Notes: generated by a model not told the origin, from the sequence alone. A stretch of DNA of 19,906 nt from Bacillota bacterium (GCA_023434855.1 JAEYSJ010000168.1:1-19906); one strand, 5' to 3'; numbered from the stretch's first letter, positions 6,253 to 14,304 are shown. A program made the numbers and translations.

Positions 6253-6897
6253 CTATTTTAAATTTGCGATGAGACCAGCATACAACAACTCGATTGATTT
6301 ATCTAACATGGCTTCCTTTAAAGGAATCATATGGGGAGGAATTATCGTTTGATTAACAGTAAGACTAGCTATCCCTTGACTATATGCCCAAATGCAGAAA
6401 CCAAGTAATTCTCCATCGTCGTTGAAACCTAGTCCCTCTATAGCAGTTTTGAACAATTGGATACACAGATTCCAATGATTCATGGCGACTTCATGAAGCT
6501 CAGGATATTCGGAAGAGTTTAATTCAATTGTTCCAAATAGTAATCGGAAAACTTGGGGTTCCCTTTGTGCAAAGCGTACATAGGACTTTACACAATTTTG
6601 CAGCAGTTTCTTCGGATTCCGGCAATCCTGTGTAGCAGCAACTGTATCAGCAGTAAGTGTTCGAAAACCCTCAGCCGCTACCGCTGCCAATAGCCCCTTT
6701 TTGTCGCGAAAATAGTGTGCCGGAGCTGCATGGGATACTCCGGCGGCTCCAGAAACTCTTCTTAAAGTTAAGCCGTCAATGCCATCTGTGGAAAGAATTT
6801 CAAGGGCTTTTTGTACTAATGTAGCCCGAAGGTTAATGTGGTGGTAACTATAAGATTGCTTTGAGGCTTTGTCTATTATGTTATTTATGTCGTCCAT
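6253..6897 (-). CDS. TetR/AcrR-family transcriptional regulator
   Basis: The 214-residue protein has a TetR DNA-binding domain at about residues 24-72: VQKALEILSTDGIDGLTLRR, then VSGAAGVSHAAPAHYFRDKK, with the typical helix-turn-helix and the YxxF/YFRDKxxL signature. The C-terminal ligand-binding region contains FAQREPQVFRLLFG and a WAYSQGIASL segment typical of the WHG-type TetR subgroup. AAGGGGAATACA precedes the ATG at 6897. It is transcribed divergently from the response regulator at 7043, with 145 bases between them, so it may regulate itself and that gene. Ligand unknown. Confidence 0.88.
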   Translation of the reverse strand: MDDINNIIDKASKQSYSYHHINLRATLVQKALEILSTDGIDGLTLRRVSGAAGVSHAAPAHYFRDKKGLLAAVAAEGFRTLTADTVAATQDCRNPKKLLQNCVKSYVRFAQREPQVFRLLFGTIELNSSEYPELHEVAMNHWNLCIQLFKTAIEGLGFNDDGELLGFCIWAYSQGIASLTVNQTIIPPHMIPLKEAMLDKSIELLYAGLIANLK

Positions 6898-6932
6898 TGT
6901 ATTCCCCTTTTAACATAAGTATTATTTCAATC

Positions 6933-6961
6933 TTGACAATGTAAAGATATAGTTATACAAT
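6933..6961 (+). promoter_or_regulatory. Promoter of the response regulator gene
   Basis: TTGACA (6933-6938) and TACAAT (6956-6961) are separated by exactly 17 bases. The predicted leader is about 75 bases. The site lies in the intergenic region shared with the divergent tetR gene. Confidence 0.7.
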
Positions 6962-7042
6962 TATTTCAATATCATGCATATCGTCTATTTTATCACAAAA
7001 CATTAAATATTTACTCATTTCTACTAAGAAAGGGTGATTTTG

Positions 7043-7735
7043 ATGTCTAGAATATTAGTTGTTGATGATGAGCCAAAAATTCTAAAGATTATTGAACACA
7101 GCCTGTCACGGGAGGATTTTGAAGTTACCAGTGCTACAGATGGACAACAGGCTATTGAACAATTTCAGCGCCAAGACCACAACTTGGTTATCCTAGATCT
7201 TACACTGCCTAAAATTGACGGCTTTCAAGTCTGTCGAACAATTAGGGAAACATCCTCCATCCCCATCATTATCCTTTCGGCTAGAAATCAAGAACTGGAC
7301 AAAATTCTCAGTTTTAATTTAGGAGCCGATGACTATATAACCAAGCCCTTCAGCCCAATGGAACTCTGTTTAAGAGTAAGGGCTATCCTTCGACGTACAA
7401 AAGACGAACAAAAGTCCGCAAACATTGAAGATTTGATACAATGCCACAATGGACTATACATCGATCCTTCGTCTAGGAAAGTTTTGTTGAATGATCGACC
7501 AATTGAACTTACGGCTAAGGAGTTTGACATCTTATGGGTCATGGTCAAACATCCTAATAAGGTTTTTACCCGTAAGCAGTTGCTATATCAAATATGGCAG
7601 AATGACTACATAGGCAATGAGGATACAGTTACAGTTCTGATTAGCAGGTTGCGAGATAAGATCAGGGGCAGTAAAACTCAATCCTCCTTTATTCAAACGT
7701 TGCGGGGAGTAGGCTATAAATTTGCAATTGACTAG
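7043..7735 (+). CDS. OmpR/PhoB-family response regulator (orphan)
   Basis: From ATG at 7043 (AAGAAAGGG 8 bases upstream) the protein has 230 residues. The receiver domain has the acidic pair at residues 8-9, the phosphoacceptor Asp52 (LVILDLTLPKIDG), the switch region IIILSAR and the lysine of YITKPF. The C-terminal winged helix runs from IELTAKEFDILWVMVKHPNK to the end (RLRDKIRG, TLRGVGYKF), the classic OmpR DNA-binding fold. No histidine kinase is adjacent, so its partner must be elsewhere. A GTG at 7034 could extend it by three residues but overlaps the ribosome binding site. Direct repeats of OmpR type near 12432-12459 are a possible, unproven target. Confidence 0.9.
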   Translation: MSRILVVDDEPKILKIIEHSLSREDFEVTSATDGQQAIEQFQRQDHNLVILDLTLPKIDGFQVCRTIRETSSIPIIILSARNQELDKILSFNLGADDYITKPFSPMELCLRVRAILRRTKDEQKSANIEDLIQCHNGLYIDPSSRKVLLNDRPIELTAKEFDILWVMVKHPNKVFTRKQLLYQIWQNDYIGNEDTVTVLISRLRDKIRGSKTQSSFIQTLRGVGYKFAID

Positions 7736-7856
7736 TATTTTAGACTTAAATGAAGGCTATATTTCCATTATCTCTATACAACGAATTTGATTATTAAATA
7801 AAAAATATCGAACTGAACAAAGCTAGTTAAATCTTATATAACTTCTGATAAAAGCA

Positions 7857-7890
7857 AAGCCGGTCAAGGTGATTGAACCCCAGCCGGCTT
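7857..7890. terminator. Terminator between the response regulator and acsB
   Basis: AAGCCGG and CCGGCTT (7857-7863 with 7884-7890), with inner GGT/AACC pairing, form a hairpin between two convergent genes. The minus strand continues into TTTGCTTTT, so it mainly serves acsB. Confidence 0.75.
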
Positions 7891-7942
7891 ACTTTATTAC
7901 TCCGTCTATCTACCATGTCAAAGGCAAAGACTATTGAACGTA

Positions 7943-10072
7943 TTACATCATCGGTTCCATAGTGAGAGCGGGATGTTGTTTTTCTTCAAGGAATAGCAAT
8001 ATTTCATCCTCGGTTATACCAACTGTTTCATCTGCAATCTTATCAACAAAATCTTCGCCAAGGCCAGCTGCTTTAGCTGTTTCTCTAAATTCTTCACCAA
8101 GATACTCTTTGAGTGATTTGGGCATCCAAACAAGACGCGCCAGTCCACCGTCGGCAGGAATAAATTTGCTGCTGACAAGATAGCGTTTGCCAACACCCAT
8201 GAAACCGGGAGTTTGCATGCCACCGCCGCAAGTACCAGCTAACGTGGAGAAGGTCATGCCGCAAGGGGTCTCGCCTCCATGCTCACGGGTGGTTATCATA
8301 ACGCCGTTGCACATCGGCAGAATGGCCATGATTCCTTCGAAACAACCGCAGGAGGTCATTGGGCGGTCCATAATGGTATAGAAGTTAACTTCTTCGGTTG
8401 TACGGTTAGAAGCATTGTAAATAAATTCGTTGAAACTCTTCCACATGCCTTTAACCGGGTCAATGCATTCGCCTTTTGGTATCGGCTGGTTAGGGCCGGT
8501 CGGGTTGATTTCGTTGGAAGCTTTAGCGTCAAGCCAGGATACGGCACCGCACAAGCCCATACGTTCAGGGCTAACCACACATACATGATTAGGTGCAAAG
8601 GACTGGCATAACAGGCAGGAGTAGAAAGTGTCGACCGACTCGTCGGTAAGACCTTTGAGACGAAGGTCGCGCGCCCGGTATTTTTCGCGGGCAATTTTGA
8701 TTTTCTCTTCAATGACATCTTTGTCGGTAATCAGCGTTACCTGTACGCGGTCAACGATTGCCGGAAATTCCGATTTATATTTAGCAATAAGGATTTCGCC
8801 GTAATCTCTGATTTTAAAGCCTGCTTCATGCGCGCCTTTGCTGATACGCAGCCAGCAGAGGTCACGCTGGGCAACGTGCCACAGACCTTCACCATAGTTA
8901 ATGCAATAATGAACACGGCGTTCCAGCACGCCTTCAAAGTCTTCCTGCATCTTGCGGCCGTATATATCAACCATAATACCAAGCGGAAAACGGCTGCCTT
9001 CCGGCATTTCATCAATTTCCGGCCCAATAACTTCAATCTTGCCGTCCTCAATGTGATCGGCATCTGCCATACGGACAAGTTCGAATCCGGTAGTACGTCC
9101 ACCGCCAAACTCGACCCAGGTATCAGCTTTACGAATAGTTTCACCTTCGAAAGCAGGACCAACCGCAATTGGTACAGGGATATCGACAATTTGCAGTTTA
9201 ATGCCACGCAATTCAAGCGCCAAGGCAACCATTTTCTTGTAATCCGGTTCATATTGATACCAGTCGGAAATTTCTTCTTTAAGCGGCTGATCGGTAACGA
9301 CTGGAAAGCCCATAAAGATCGCGCCGAAGTGAGCGGCGGTTTTAACAATATCACTAGGCCCAAGCTGCAGCACAAACACCCTTACCCGGCGGGCCTGGTA
9401 GTCTAACTGACGTTCACGCTCACCCGCAGGTATACCGCCAAATGCCAGACCAGCACGGAAAGCAAAGTTAACAGCATGGATGACCTGCGTAAAATTACCT
9501 ACCGGAAAGGTAATGAAATCAACACCAACTTTAAGGTTTACCTCAATAGCCTGTTCGATAACTTCGTTAGCCAGGAATATCATAATTCCTTTAGTCTGCA
9601 AATCTTTTACAAGTCCTGCCAACTCTTGTGGACTCCTCGCTTTACCAATAATAACGGCAACACCGGGGATCGTAAAGTCAACCAAAGGTACTCCGAACTT
9701 ACGAAGAATGCGGTCATTTAAATAACCTATATAAGGCAGTTTATCAGGTTGAGCGCCATTTATATACCGCAGGCTTTCAATAATTTCAGCTGCATATAAT
9801 GTTGCTTCGCCGTTCAGTTTCGCATTTTCAAAATTAAGTTCTTCACAGACATTAGTGGTACGAATACGATTAAGAATAGGGGGCAGATCGCCTAATTTAG
9901 TTACCTCTTCCCCGCTTAAAGCGGTAATTACCGGCAGTTTATATGCTGTATCAGGATAGTTGACCGGGGTATCCGGCCCATATTGATTAATGGCTTGAGT
10001 GAGAAGTATTTCAGCATAACTGGTAGCTGTTACCGTACCTTCATAAGCCCCTTTAAAAAGCTCAATAGACAT
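7943..10072 (-). CDS. acsB: CO-methylating acetyl-CoA synthase (ACS subunit)
   Basis: This 709-residue subunit joins CO, a methyl group from the corrinoid iron-sulfur protein and CoA into acetyl-CoA, the last step of the Wood-Ljungdahl pathway. All A-cluster ligands are present: Cys486, Cys489, Cys498 and Cys508 (CLLCQSFAPNHVC ... GLCGAVSW) and the Cys575-Gly576-Cys577 motif of TSCGCFEG. Each is offset by exactly 20 from the Moorella thermoacetica enzyme (506, 509, 518, 528, 595-597), which implies a full-length functional protein with a slightly shorter N-terminus. GGAGGCAAACGA precedes the ATG. It lies 43 bases downstream of cooS, presumably in one transcript ending at 7857-7890. No other pathway gene follows. 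Confidence 0.97.
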   Translation of the reverse strand: MSIELFKGAYEGTVTATSYAEILLTQAINQYGPDTPVNYPDTAYKLPVITALSGEEVTKLGDLPPILNRIRTTNVCEELNFENAKLNGEATLYAAEIIESLRYINGAQPDKLPYIGYLNDRILRKFGVPLVDFTIPGVAVIIGKARSPQELAGLVKDLQTKGIMIFLANEVIEQAIEVNLKVGVDFITFPVGNFTQVIHAVNFAFRAGLAFGGIPAGERERQLDYQARRVRVFVLQLGPSDIVKTAAHFGAIFMGFPVVTDQPLKEEISDWYQYEPDYKKMVALALELRGIKLQIVDIPVPIAVGPAFEGETIRKADTWVEFGGGRTTGFELVRMADADHIEDGKIEVIGPEIDEMPEGSRFPLGIMVDIYGRKMQEDFEGVLERRVHYCINYGEGLWHVAQRDLCWLRISKGAHEAGFKIRDYGEILIAKYKSEFPAIVDRVQVTLITDKDVIEEKIKIAREKYRARDLRLKGLTDESVDTFYSCLLCQSFAPNHVCVVSPERMGLCGAVSWLDAKASNEINPTGPNQPIPKGECIDPVKGMWKSFNEFIYNASNRTTEEVNFYTIMDRPMTSCGCFEGIMAILPMCNGVMITTREHGGETPCGMTFSTLAGTCGGGMQTPGFMGVGKRYLVSSKFIPADGGLARLVWMPKSLKEYLGEEFRETAKAAGLGEDFVDKIADETVGITEDEILLFLEEKQHPALTMEPMM

Positions 10073-10115
10073 TCGTTTGCCTCCTTCGTAGAGTTAGTTT
10101 CATTATGTCAATTTA

Positions 10116-12083
10116 TCATAATTGTAAAGCCGTATTAACTTCAGTTTCAGCCATCTTAGCAGCGCCTTTAGTACGCATAGCCAGTTTCCAAGTGCGTTCT
10201 TCCAGCGCATCGACTAATGTTTTAACAGCTTTATGAGGATCTTCCTCCAGGATGAAATAACCACCAAATACGTCTTTAGCAATTTTGGTAACAACATCAT
10301 AAACTAGTGTGCTGCCTTGTACCGGTGGCATAACACCTACGTGCATAGGCACGCCCATAGCAACATTCCAGGAACCAATAGCAACCGACTTTTCGCTCAT
10401 TGCTTCTGGAGCACTACCCACGTACGGAGTATCGGAAACATCTACGCCCAGCTCGTCGGCCATCAAGGTGGCCAAATCCATAGCACGGCTATTGTCAACA
10501 CAAGAACCCATATGAAATATTAACGGCAGGTCGGTAGTTAGACCAGCTTTGTTATTCAGACGGGCGATAAATTTCTTAAGACCTTCCCCTGCATATTTTT
10601 GTACGCCTTCACCAGAGAGCAGGCCTTCTTTTCCAAAGGCTTGAGCGGCACAACCGGTAGCAACGATAAACACATCGTTTTCAGCCAGACCTTTTGCTAT
10701 TTCCAGGTGGTTATAGTCATGAGCACCCTTAAGATTATTACAACCACAGAAAAGAGCTACACCTTTAATCTCCCCAGAAGTAATGGCATCGGTAAGGACC
10801 TTAATCGGGTTGTCGGGATTGACAGCCTTAAAGACATTCAGCAGGGATTCAAGACTAAAACCAGCAACAACGGTATTTTTGATTTGCGGAATATCTATTT
10901 TTGGGGTATCGCGCTCTTTATAAGCTTGAATAGCCAATCGAATGATTTCTTTAGAACTATTCATAGCGTTATGCTCATCAAAAGCATAGTGATAAGAACC
11001 TGGAATCTTAGCAATTGGCATAGTAGTAACGATTTTGGTATGGAAGCAACTTGATAGAGAGCGTAGACTCGGCATGATACATTGAACGTCAACAACCATC
11101 AAATCCATTGCACCGGTCAGGATAGCAAGCTCCTGAGTAGAGAAGTTAGTGGCAATAGCCACGCCTTCACGCATCAGCACTTCATTACCTGTACAACAGA
11201 TGCCGACGAGGTTAATACCGTTGGCGCCGGCAGCTTTCGCTTCTTCTTGCATTTCCTTAGCAGCTGCTACTACCATCTGGCTGAGCAGGGGATTATGACC
11301 GTGAACTGCGATGTTGACTTTGTCTGCTTGAATTGCGCCAAGGTTGGCTTCAGTTACTACAGGCACCCCGGTACCGAACAAAATGTCGGAAAGGTCTGTT
11401 GCCAGATGCATGCCGTCTAAGTCGCATAAGGCTACTTTTAACCCGGAAAAAATGATGTTGACAGGGTCAGCATCATTACCAACATGGGTTTGATGCAATA
11501 ATCCGGCCAGAGACAAATTAATACCGCTGGGCATAATATTGGTGTCATTAAACTTTTTAATCCGGCCTTCAGTAGCAGTCTTGGTTATCCAAGTTAAAGG
11601 CTTGTCATCCGATGTGCGGGCGAACTCTTCAAGCGCGGCAAGTGCTACGTCTTTAGCAATTTCATTAACTACACGTTCTTCGGTAGCCACACCGATTCTT
11701 TTAGCTACCGCCATTAATTTATTGACATCAGTTACTTTATAATCATGGAGCTTACCTTCAGCCACATGAAGCAGTGTTTCAGCAATATGACGTCCATGGT
11801 CGGAGTGAGCGGCGGCACCGCCCGCAATATAGCGGACAACGTTTCTTGCTACAATAGTGTAGTCGGAAGCACCACAAATACCCTTATTGGCGCCGGGTTT
11901 TTGGGGAACGATCCGGCAAGGACCCTGCAAGCATATCCGGCAGCATATACCAGTATTGCCGAAAGTGCAACGCTGCCCTTGTGCTTGTGCTCGATCAAAC
12001 GTTGTTAGAAACCCAATTTCTTTTGCTTTTGCCAGCATTTGATGTGCAGCAGCATCGACCGTTAATTTATCAAATTGGGACAT
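10116..12083 (-). CDS. cooS: Carbon monoxide dehydrogenase catalytic subunit of CODH/ACS
   Basis: This subunit (also called acsA) reduces CO2 to CO, which passes through an internal channel to ACS. From ATG at 12083 it has 655 residues. B- and D-cluster cysteines are at 39, 47, 48, 51, 56 and 70 (CTFGNTGICCRICLQGPCRI). C-cluster ligands are His263 (HGHNPLL), Cys297 (GICCTGNE), Cys335 (VQCIMPS), Cys448 (FCGCNN), Cys478 (ATGCAAQ) and Cys528 (MGSCVDNS). Offsets of 20-22 from the Moorella enzyme show a complete set. ATG at 12083 is chosen because GGAGGT lies 7 bases upstream; the frame's first ATG at 12098 precedes that site. A possible leader ORF ends inside this ribosome binding site. acsB follows after 43 bases. 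Confidence 0.96.
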   Translation of the reverse strand: MSQFDKLTVDAAAHQMLAKAKEIGFLTTFDRAQAQGQRCTFGNTGICCRICLQGPCRIVPQKPGANKGICGASDYTIVARNVVRYIAGGAAAHSDHGRHIAETLLHVAEGKLHDYKVTDVNKLMAVAKRIGVATEERVVNEIAKDVALAALEEFARTSDDKPLTWITKTATEGRIKKFNDTNIMPSGINLSLAGLLHQTHVGNDADPVNIIFSGLKVALCDLDGMHLATDLSDILFGTGVPVVTEANLGAIQADKVNIAVHGHNPLLSQMVVAAAKEMQEEAKAAGANGINLVGICCTGNEVLMREGVAIATNFSTQELAILTGAMDLMVVDVQCIMPSLRSLSSCFHTKIVTTMPIAKIPGSYHYAFDEHNAMNSSKEIIRLAIQAYKERDTPKIDIPQIKNTVVAGFSLESLLNVFKAVNPDNPIKVLTDAITSGEIKGVALFCGCNNLKGAHDYNHLEIAKGLAENDVFIVATGCAAQAFGKEGLLSGEGVQKYAGEGLKKFIARLNNKAGLTTDLPLIFHMGSCVDNSRAMDLATLMADELGVDVSDTPYVGSAPEAMSEKSVAIGSWNVAMGVPMHVGVMPPVQGSTLVYDVVTKIAKDVFGGYFILEEDPHKAVKTLVDALEERTWKLAMRTKGAAKMAETEVNTALQL

Positions 12084-12088
12084 TCTCT

Positions 12089-12157
12089 TTACCTCCATAT
12101 GTTTATTTTAATTATCCATGTTCTTTGTAATGAAGGGATAGATTTTAGAACGAGCAT
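12089..12157 (-). CDS. Possible 22-residue leader peptide of cooS
   Basis: ATG at 12157 opens a 22-codon frame (MLVLKSIPSLQRTWIIKINI then WR) whose TAA stop lies inside the GGAGGTAAAG ribosome binding region of cooS. GGAGGTGT directly precedes the ATG, a very strong Shine-Dalgarno sequence but only 3 bases away from the core, which is close. If translated, ribosomes finishing it would cover or free the cooS start, coupling the two. The peptide has no run of a regulatory amino acid. It may also be chance. Confidence 0.3.
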   Translation of the reverse strand: MLVLKSIPSLQRTWIIKINIWR

Positions 12158-12431
12158 ACACCTCCAATTTACATTAACTTAATCCTCTGGATTTTGAATA
12201 ATTGCAATTCTTAGGGCACCAACGGTTTTACCACTTTATTTATGTTATTATTTTCACAATTACTGTAATGATATATATTCGTTATATACAATTTTGAATA
12301 TAATCTAATCCCTCTCCTAAGATAGCAGCAAACATGTTGGTTTAATCTAATTATATACAAACTATATTTCATCAGGATAAATTATAAATAAACATTCACT
12401 GAACTAATGCTTAACAATTCACAACTTAATC

Positions 12432-12459
12432 CTTAACATAACCTTAACCAATCTTATAA
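12432..12459 (+). promoter_or_regulatory. OmpR/PhoB-type direct repeats
   Basis: CTTAAC (12432), CTTAAC (12443) and CTTATA (12454) recur at exact 11-base steps, one turn of DNA. This is the layout bound by OmpR-family regulators such as the PhoP/PhoB sites of Firmicutes (TTAACA-like half-sites with 5-base spacers). Which regulator binds, and which strand is controlled, is unknown. Confidence 0.4.
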
Positions 12460-12495
12460 AAATAAAGATAGAACATACAGAAAGTTTACAAAGCT

Positions 12496-12534
12496 AATGC
12501 CGTGACCAATTGACATCGTCAAGGTCACGGCATT
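12496..12534 (+). terminator. Orphan plus-strand terminator
   Basis: AATGCCGTGACC (12496-12507) pairs perfectly with GGTCACGGCATT (12523-12534), followed by a T run on the plus strand. No plus-strand gene precedes it within the window, so it ends either a short RNA or a deleted gene. Confidence 0.7.
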
Positions 12535-12632
12535 TTTGACGCTTACTTTAAAAACTCAGCCGGAATCAGTATTTAAACGATTTAAAAAGGTATTTCAGTA
12601 TTTCAGTAACTAGCTCTGGGTGAAAATAATAT

Positions 12633-12670
12633 AAAATCCCGCCATTCACAGTATGAATTAGCAGGATTTT
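12633..12670 (-). terminator. Terminator of truncated SASP copy 4
   Basis: AAAATCCCGC pairs with GCAGGATTTT with an inner ATTCA/TGAAT pairing. It is a near-duplicate of the hairpin behind copy 2. Confidence 0.75.
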
Positions 12671-12688
12671 ATGAAATGCCTCACATAT

Positions 12689-12829
12689 TTATTTAGCGTT
12701 TTGATGAACTGCTCCATTAACTTTCGCTTCTTCCGCTATCGCTTCTTCTCCGCGTCTAATAGCTTCCCGCACCATAGAACCAACTTCTCCCGTAGTTACA
12801 TCGCTCCAATGAGATGTTCGCAAATAACC
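12689..12829 (-). pseudogene. 5'-truncated SASP gene, copy 4
   Basis: Forty-six codons plus stop encode GYLRTSH, then WSDVTTGEVGSMVREAIRR and GAVHQNAK. A TAA lies directly before the GGT codon (12830-12832), so an in-frame upstream start is excluded; only a TTG at the third codon is available, and the other copies do not have it. The sequence and 3' flank are closest to copy 2, roughly 10 kb away. It sits between the cooS upstream region and the cheX-like gene. Confidence 0.7.
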
Positions 12830-12979
12830 TTATAACTTAAAATATACATAACAGAAGAAGCGTGTGGACGGTTCTATTGCTTCTCTCTGAAATTCCCCTA
12901 CTTTTGTCGTATTATGTAAATTATCATACATTTTGTTGTTTTATTGTCAATAATGTTTATCTTGATATGGGGAATAAAA

Positions 12980-13018
12980 AACCCTTCATTCTTCGATTTC
13001 AAACCGAAAAGAAGGGTT
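12980..13018 (-). terminator. Terminator of the cheY-cheX unit
   Basis: AACCCTTC (12980-12987) pairs with GAAGGGTT (13011-13018). On the minus strand the hairpin is followed by a run of T residues just past the stop codon at 13037. Confidence 0.75.
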
Positions 13019-13036
13019 ATCGCGCATCTTATTTAC

Positions 13037-13921
13037 CTACTTTTTGCAGCCAATTATTAAATCAAATTTACCAGCAGACATCTGTATAGGCACTTTGTAG
13101 CCTTTTATCTGTTTAAAATCGCCATCCCTGGCCAGTTTTTGCGGCTCAAGATTGAGGTTTAAACCTTTGTCTGAAGCATTAATACAAAAAATACCATTAG
13201 CCAGATTAAGAAACTCAGCCACACTATCACGCGCCAGTTCATCCACTTCAGTTAAATCTTCCTGGCTATAGCAATGGGCTACAGCCAAAAGAACGGCATC
13301 GTTCATTATAAACCCGGTAAACAAATCCATTTCACCGGTAATGCTTTGGGTGAATACCCAGCCATCACCCTTCTCCACCAAGGATACATTCGGAAAAAGC
13401 ATCGGCTCATCGCCTAAAAATCTTACAATATTCCGCAAGATTAACGATACATAATCATGATACACTTCGCCCATACCGCCTGCCGCCGAAAAATCAAGAA
13501 ATGCTCTGCTGGCTTCATCAAAATTAACAGTCTGTATGGCCTGCAACTCCTCACTGGACAGACTACTTTCCTCTTTGTATCTTTCCAGGACTATTCCCAA
13601 TTGGGCTAAATCCATATACCCCCGGTCAATGATGGCCTGGCTTAAACTTAAATGACGGGACCCCTGAATTTGCAGCAAATCTTCCAGTTGAGAAAAAGTC
13701 AGATAACCTTTCTCTATGGCTAGCTCACCAAACCGTTTGTCCTTGGTACGCTGCAACTCATGAACCTCTTCTACCTGTTGGGCGGTCATCATTCCGGCAT
13801 TAATGGCCAGCACTCCAAGTTTTACGCGTACTAAACGCTCAAGGGCCATCGCATCAGTCAACTGTTCTGCCGTAAGAAGCTGTTTATTTAACAAATACTG
13901 TCCAAAATATTGGCTAAACAT
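13037..13921 (-). CDS. CheX-domain protein with N-terminal GspE-N-like region
   Basis: The 294-residue protein has two parts. Residues 1 to about 125 form two repeats resembling the N-terminal domain of GspE/MshE secretion ATPases (FGQYLLNKQLLTAEQLTDAM and FGELAIEKGYLTFSQLEDLL). Residues from about 140 resemble CheX/CheC phosphatases, with the helix ELARDSVAEFLNLANGIFC, where the E-x2-N pattern marks the active site. CheC/CheX proteins remove phosphate from CheY. The gene follows a cheY-like gene by 17 bases, so it may act on that protein. There is no ATPase domain. The combination is seen in some chemotaxis-related proteins of Firmicutes and Proteobacteria; the exact role is inferred. Confidence 0.75.
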   Translation of the reverse strand: MFSQYFGQYLLNKQLLTAEQLTDAMALERLVRVKLGVLAINAGMMTAQQVEEVHELQRTKDKRFGELAIEKGYLTFSQLEDLLQIQGSRHLSLSQAIIDRGYMDLAQLGIVLERYKEESSLSSEELQAIQTVNFDEASRAFLDFSAAGGMGEVYHDYVSLILRNIVRFLGDEPMLFPNVSLVEKGDGWVFTQSITGEMDLFTGFIMNDAVLLAVAHCYSQEDLTEVDELARDSVAEFLNLANGIFCINASDKGLNLNLEPQKLARDGDFKQIKGYKVPIQMSAGKFDLIIGCKK

Positions 13922-13938
13922 TAATTCTCCTCCTTAGT

Positions 13939-14304
13939 TCAATCTAATGCGTTAATTATTTTCTTAATTTGCTCCAGAGTATACGGTTTCTGAATAAAAT
14001 CAGCCGCTCCACTCTTTAGGGCTTCAATTAATTTGGACGAAGTACCGGTGGAAGACACCATAATGACTTTGGCATCCGGACAAAATTCTTTTATACTTTT
14101 TAAAGCTGTTATCCCATCGACTTCTGGCATAACAATATCCAGAAATACTATATCAGGACGGTTAATCCTAAAACTCTCAATTACCTCTGAACCGTTCTTA
14201 GCTTCAAAAACTACGCAGTTCATGCCTTCCAGGAGATCCCGCAATTTTTTCCGAACCAATAAGGAATCATCACAAATCAAAACTTTATATGTTTTCTCTT
14301 CCAT
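13939..14304 (-). CDS. CheY-like single-domain response regulator
   Basis: The 121-residue protein is a bare receiver domain: the acidic pair Asp12-Asp13 (LICDDSLLVRKKLRD), phosphoacceptor Asp56 (DIVFLDIVMPEVDG), the switch residues IMVSSTG (84-86) and Lys106 (DFIQKPY). It has no output domain, as in CheY, and probably acts by protein-protein contact. AAAGGAG lies 11 bases before the ATG at 14304. The CheX-domain gene follows after 17 bases, so the two form an operon that pairs a receiver with its likely phosphatase. No kinase gene is nearby. Confidence 0.9.
   Translation of the reverse strand: MEEKTYKVLICDDSLLVRKKLRDLLEGMNCVVFEAKNGSEVIESFRINRPDIVFLDIVMPEVDGITALKSIKEFCPDAKVIMVSSTGTSSKLIEALKSGAADFIQKPYTLEQIKKIINALD

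Larger units (their letters stand above)
12158..12631. other. A/T-rich intergenic region upstream of cooS
   Basis: No gene longer than the leader ORF is supported. I found no convincing housekeeping promoter for cooS on the minus strand. A TATAAT-like box at about 12345-12356 lacks a -35 element, so an activator or other sigma factor may be needed. The region also contains OmpR-type direct repeats (12432-12459) and an orphan plus-strand terminator (12496-12534). Confidence 0.5.

Noticed and set aside
8279..9406. Several long plus-strand frames across acsB
   Set aside because: They are antisense shadows of acsB, which has complete catalytic motifs in the minus-strand frame.
10599..11420. Long plus-strand frames across cooS
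   Set aside because: They are antisense shadows of an intact, strongly conserved cooS gene.
12510..12530. TTGAC-like -35 box for cooS on the minus strand
   Set aside because: It lies inside the orphan terminator hairpin and has no -10 box at suitable spacing.
155..12829. SASP fragments read as integron attC sites or a CRISPR-like array
   Set aside because: The repeats are protein-coding with third-position variation, spaced kilobases apart, and lack the paired GTTRRRY/RYYYAAC core sites; no integrase is present.
12862..13089. 75-residue plus-strand frame
   Set aside because: It runs through the cheX terminator and the 3' end of the cheX-like gene, and has no ribosome binding site.
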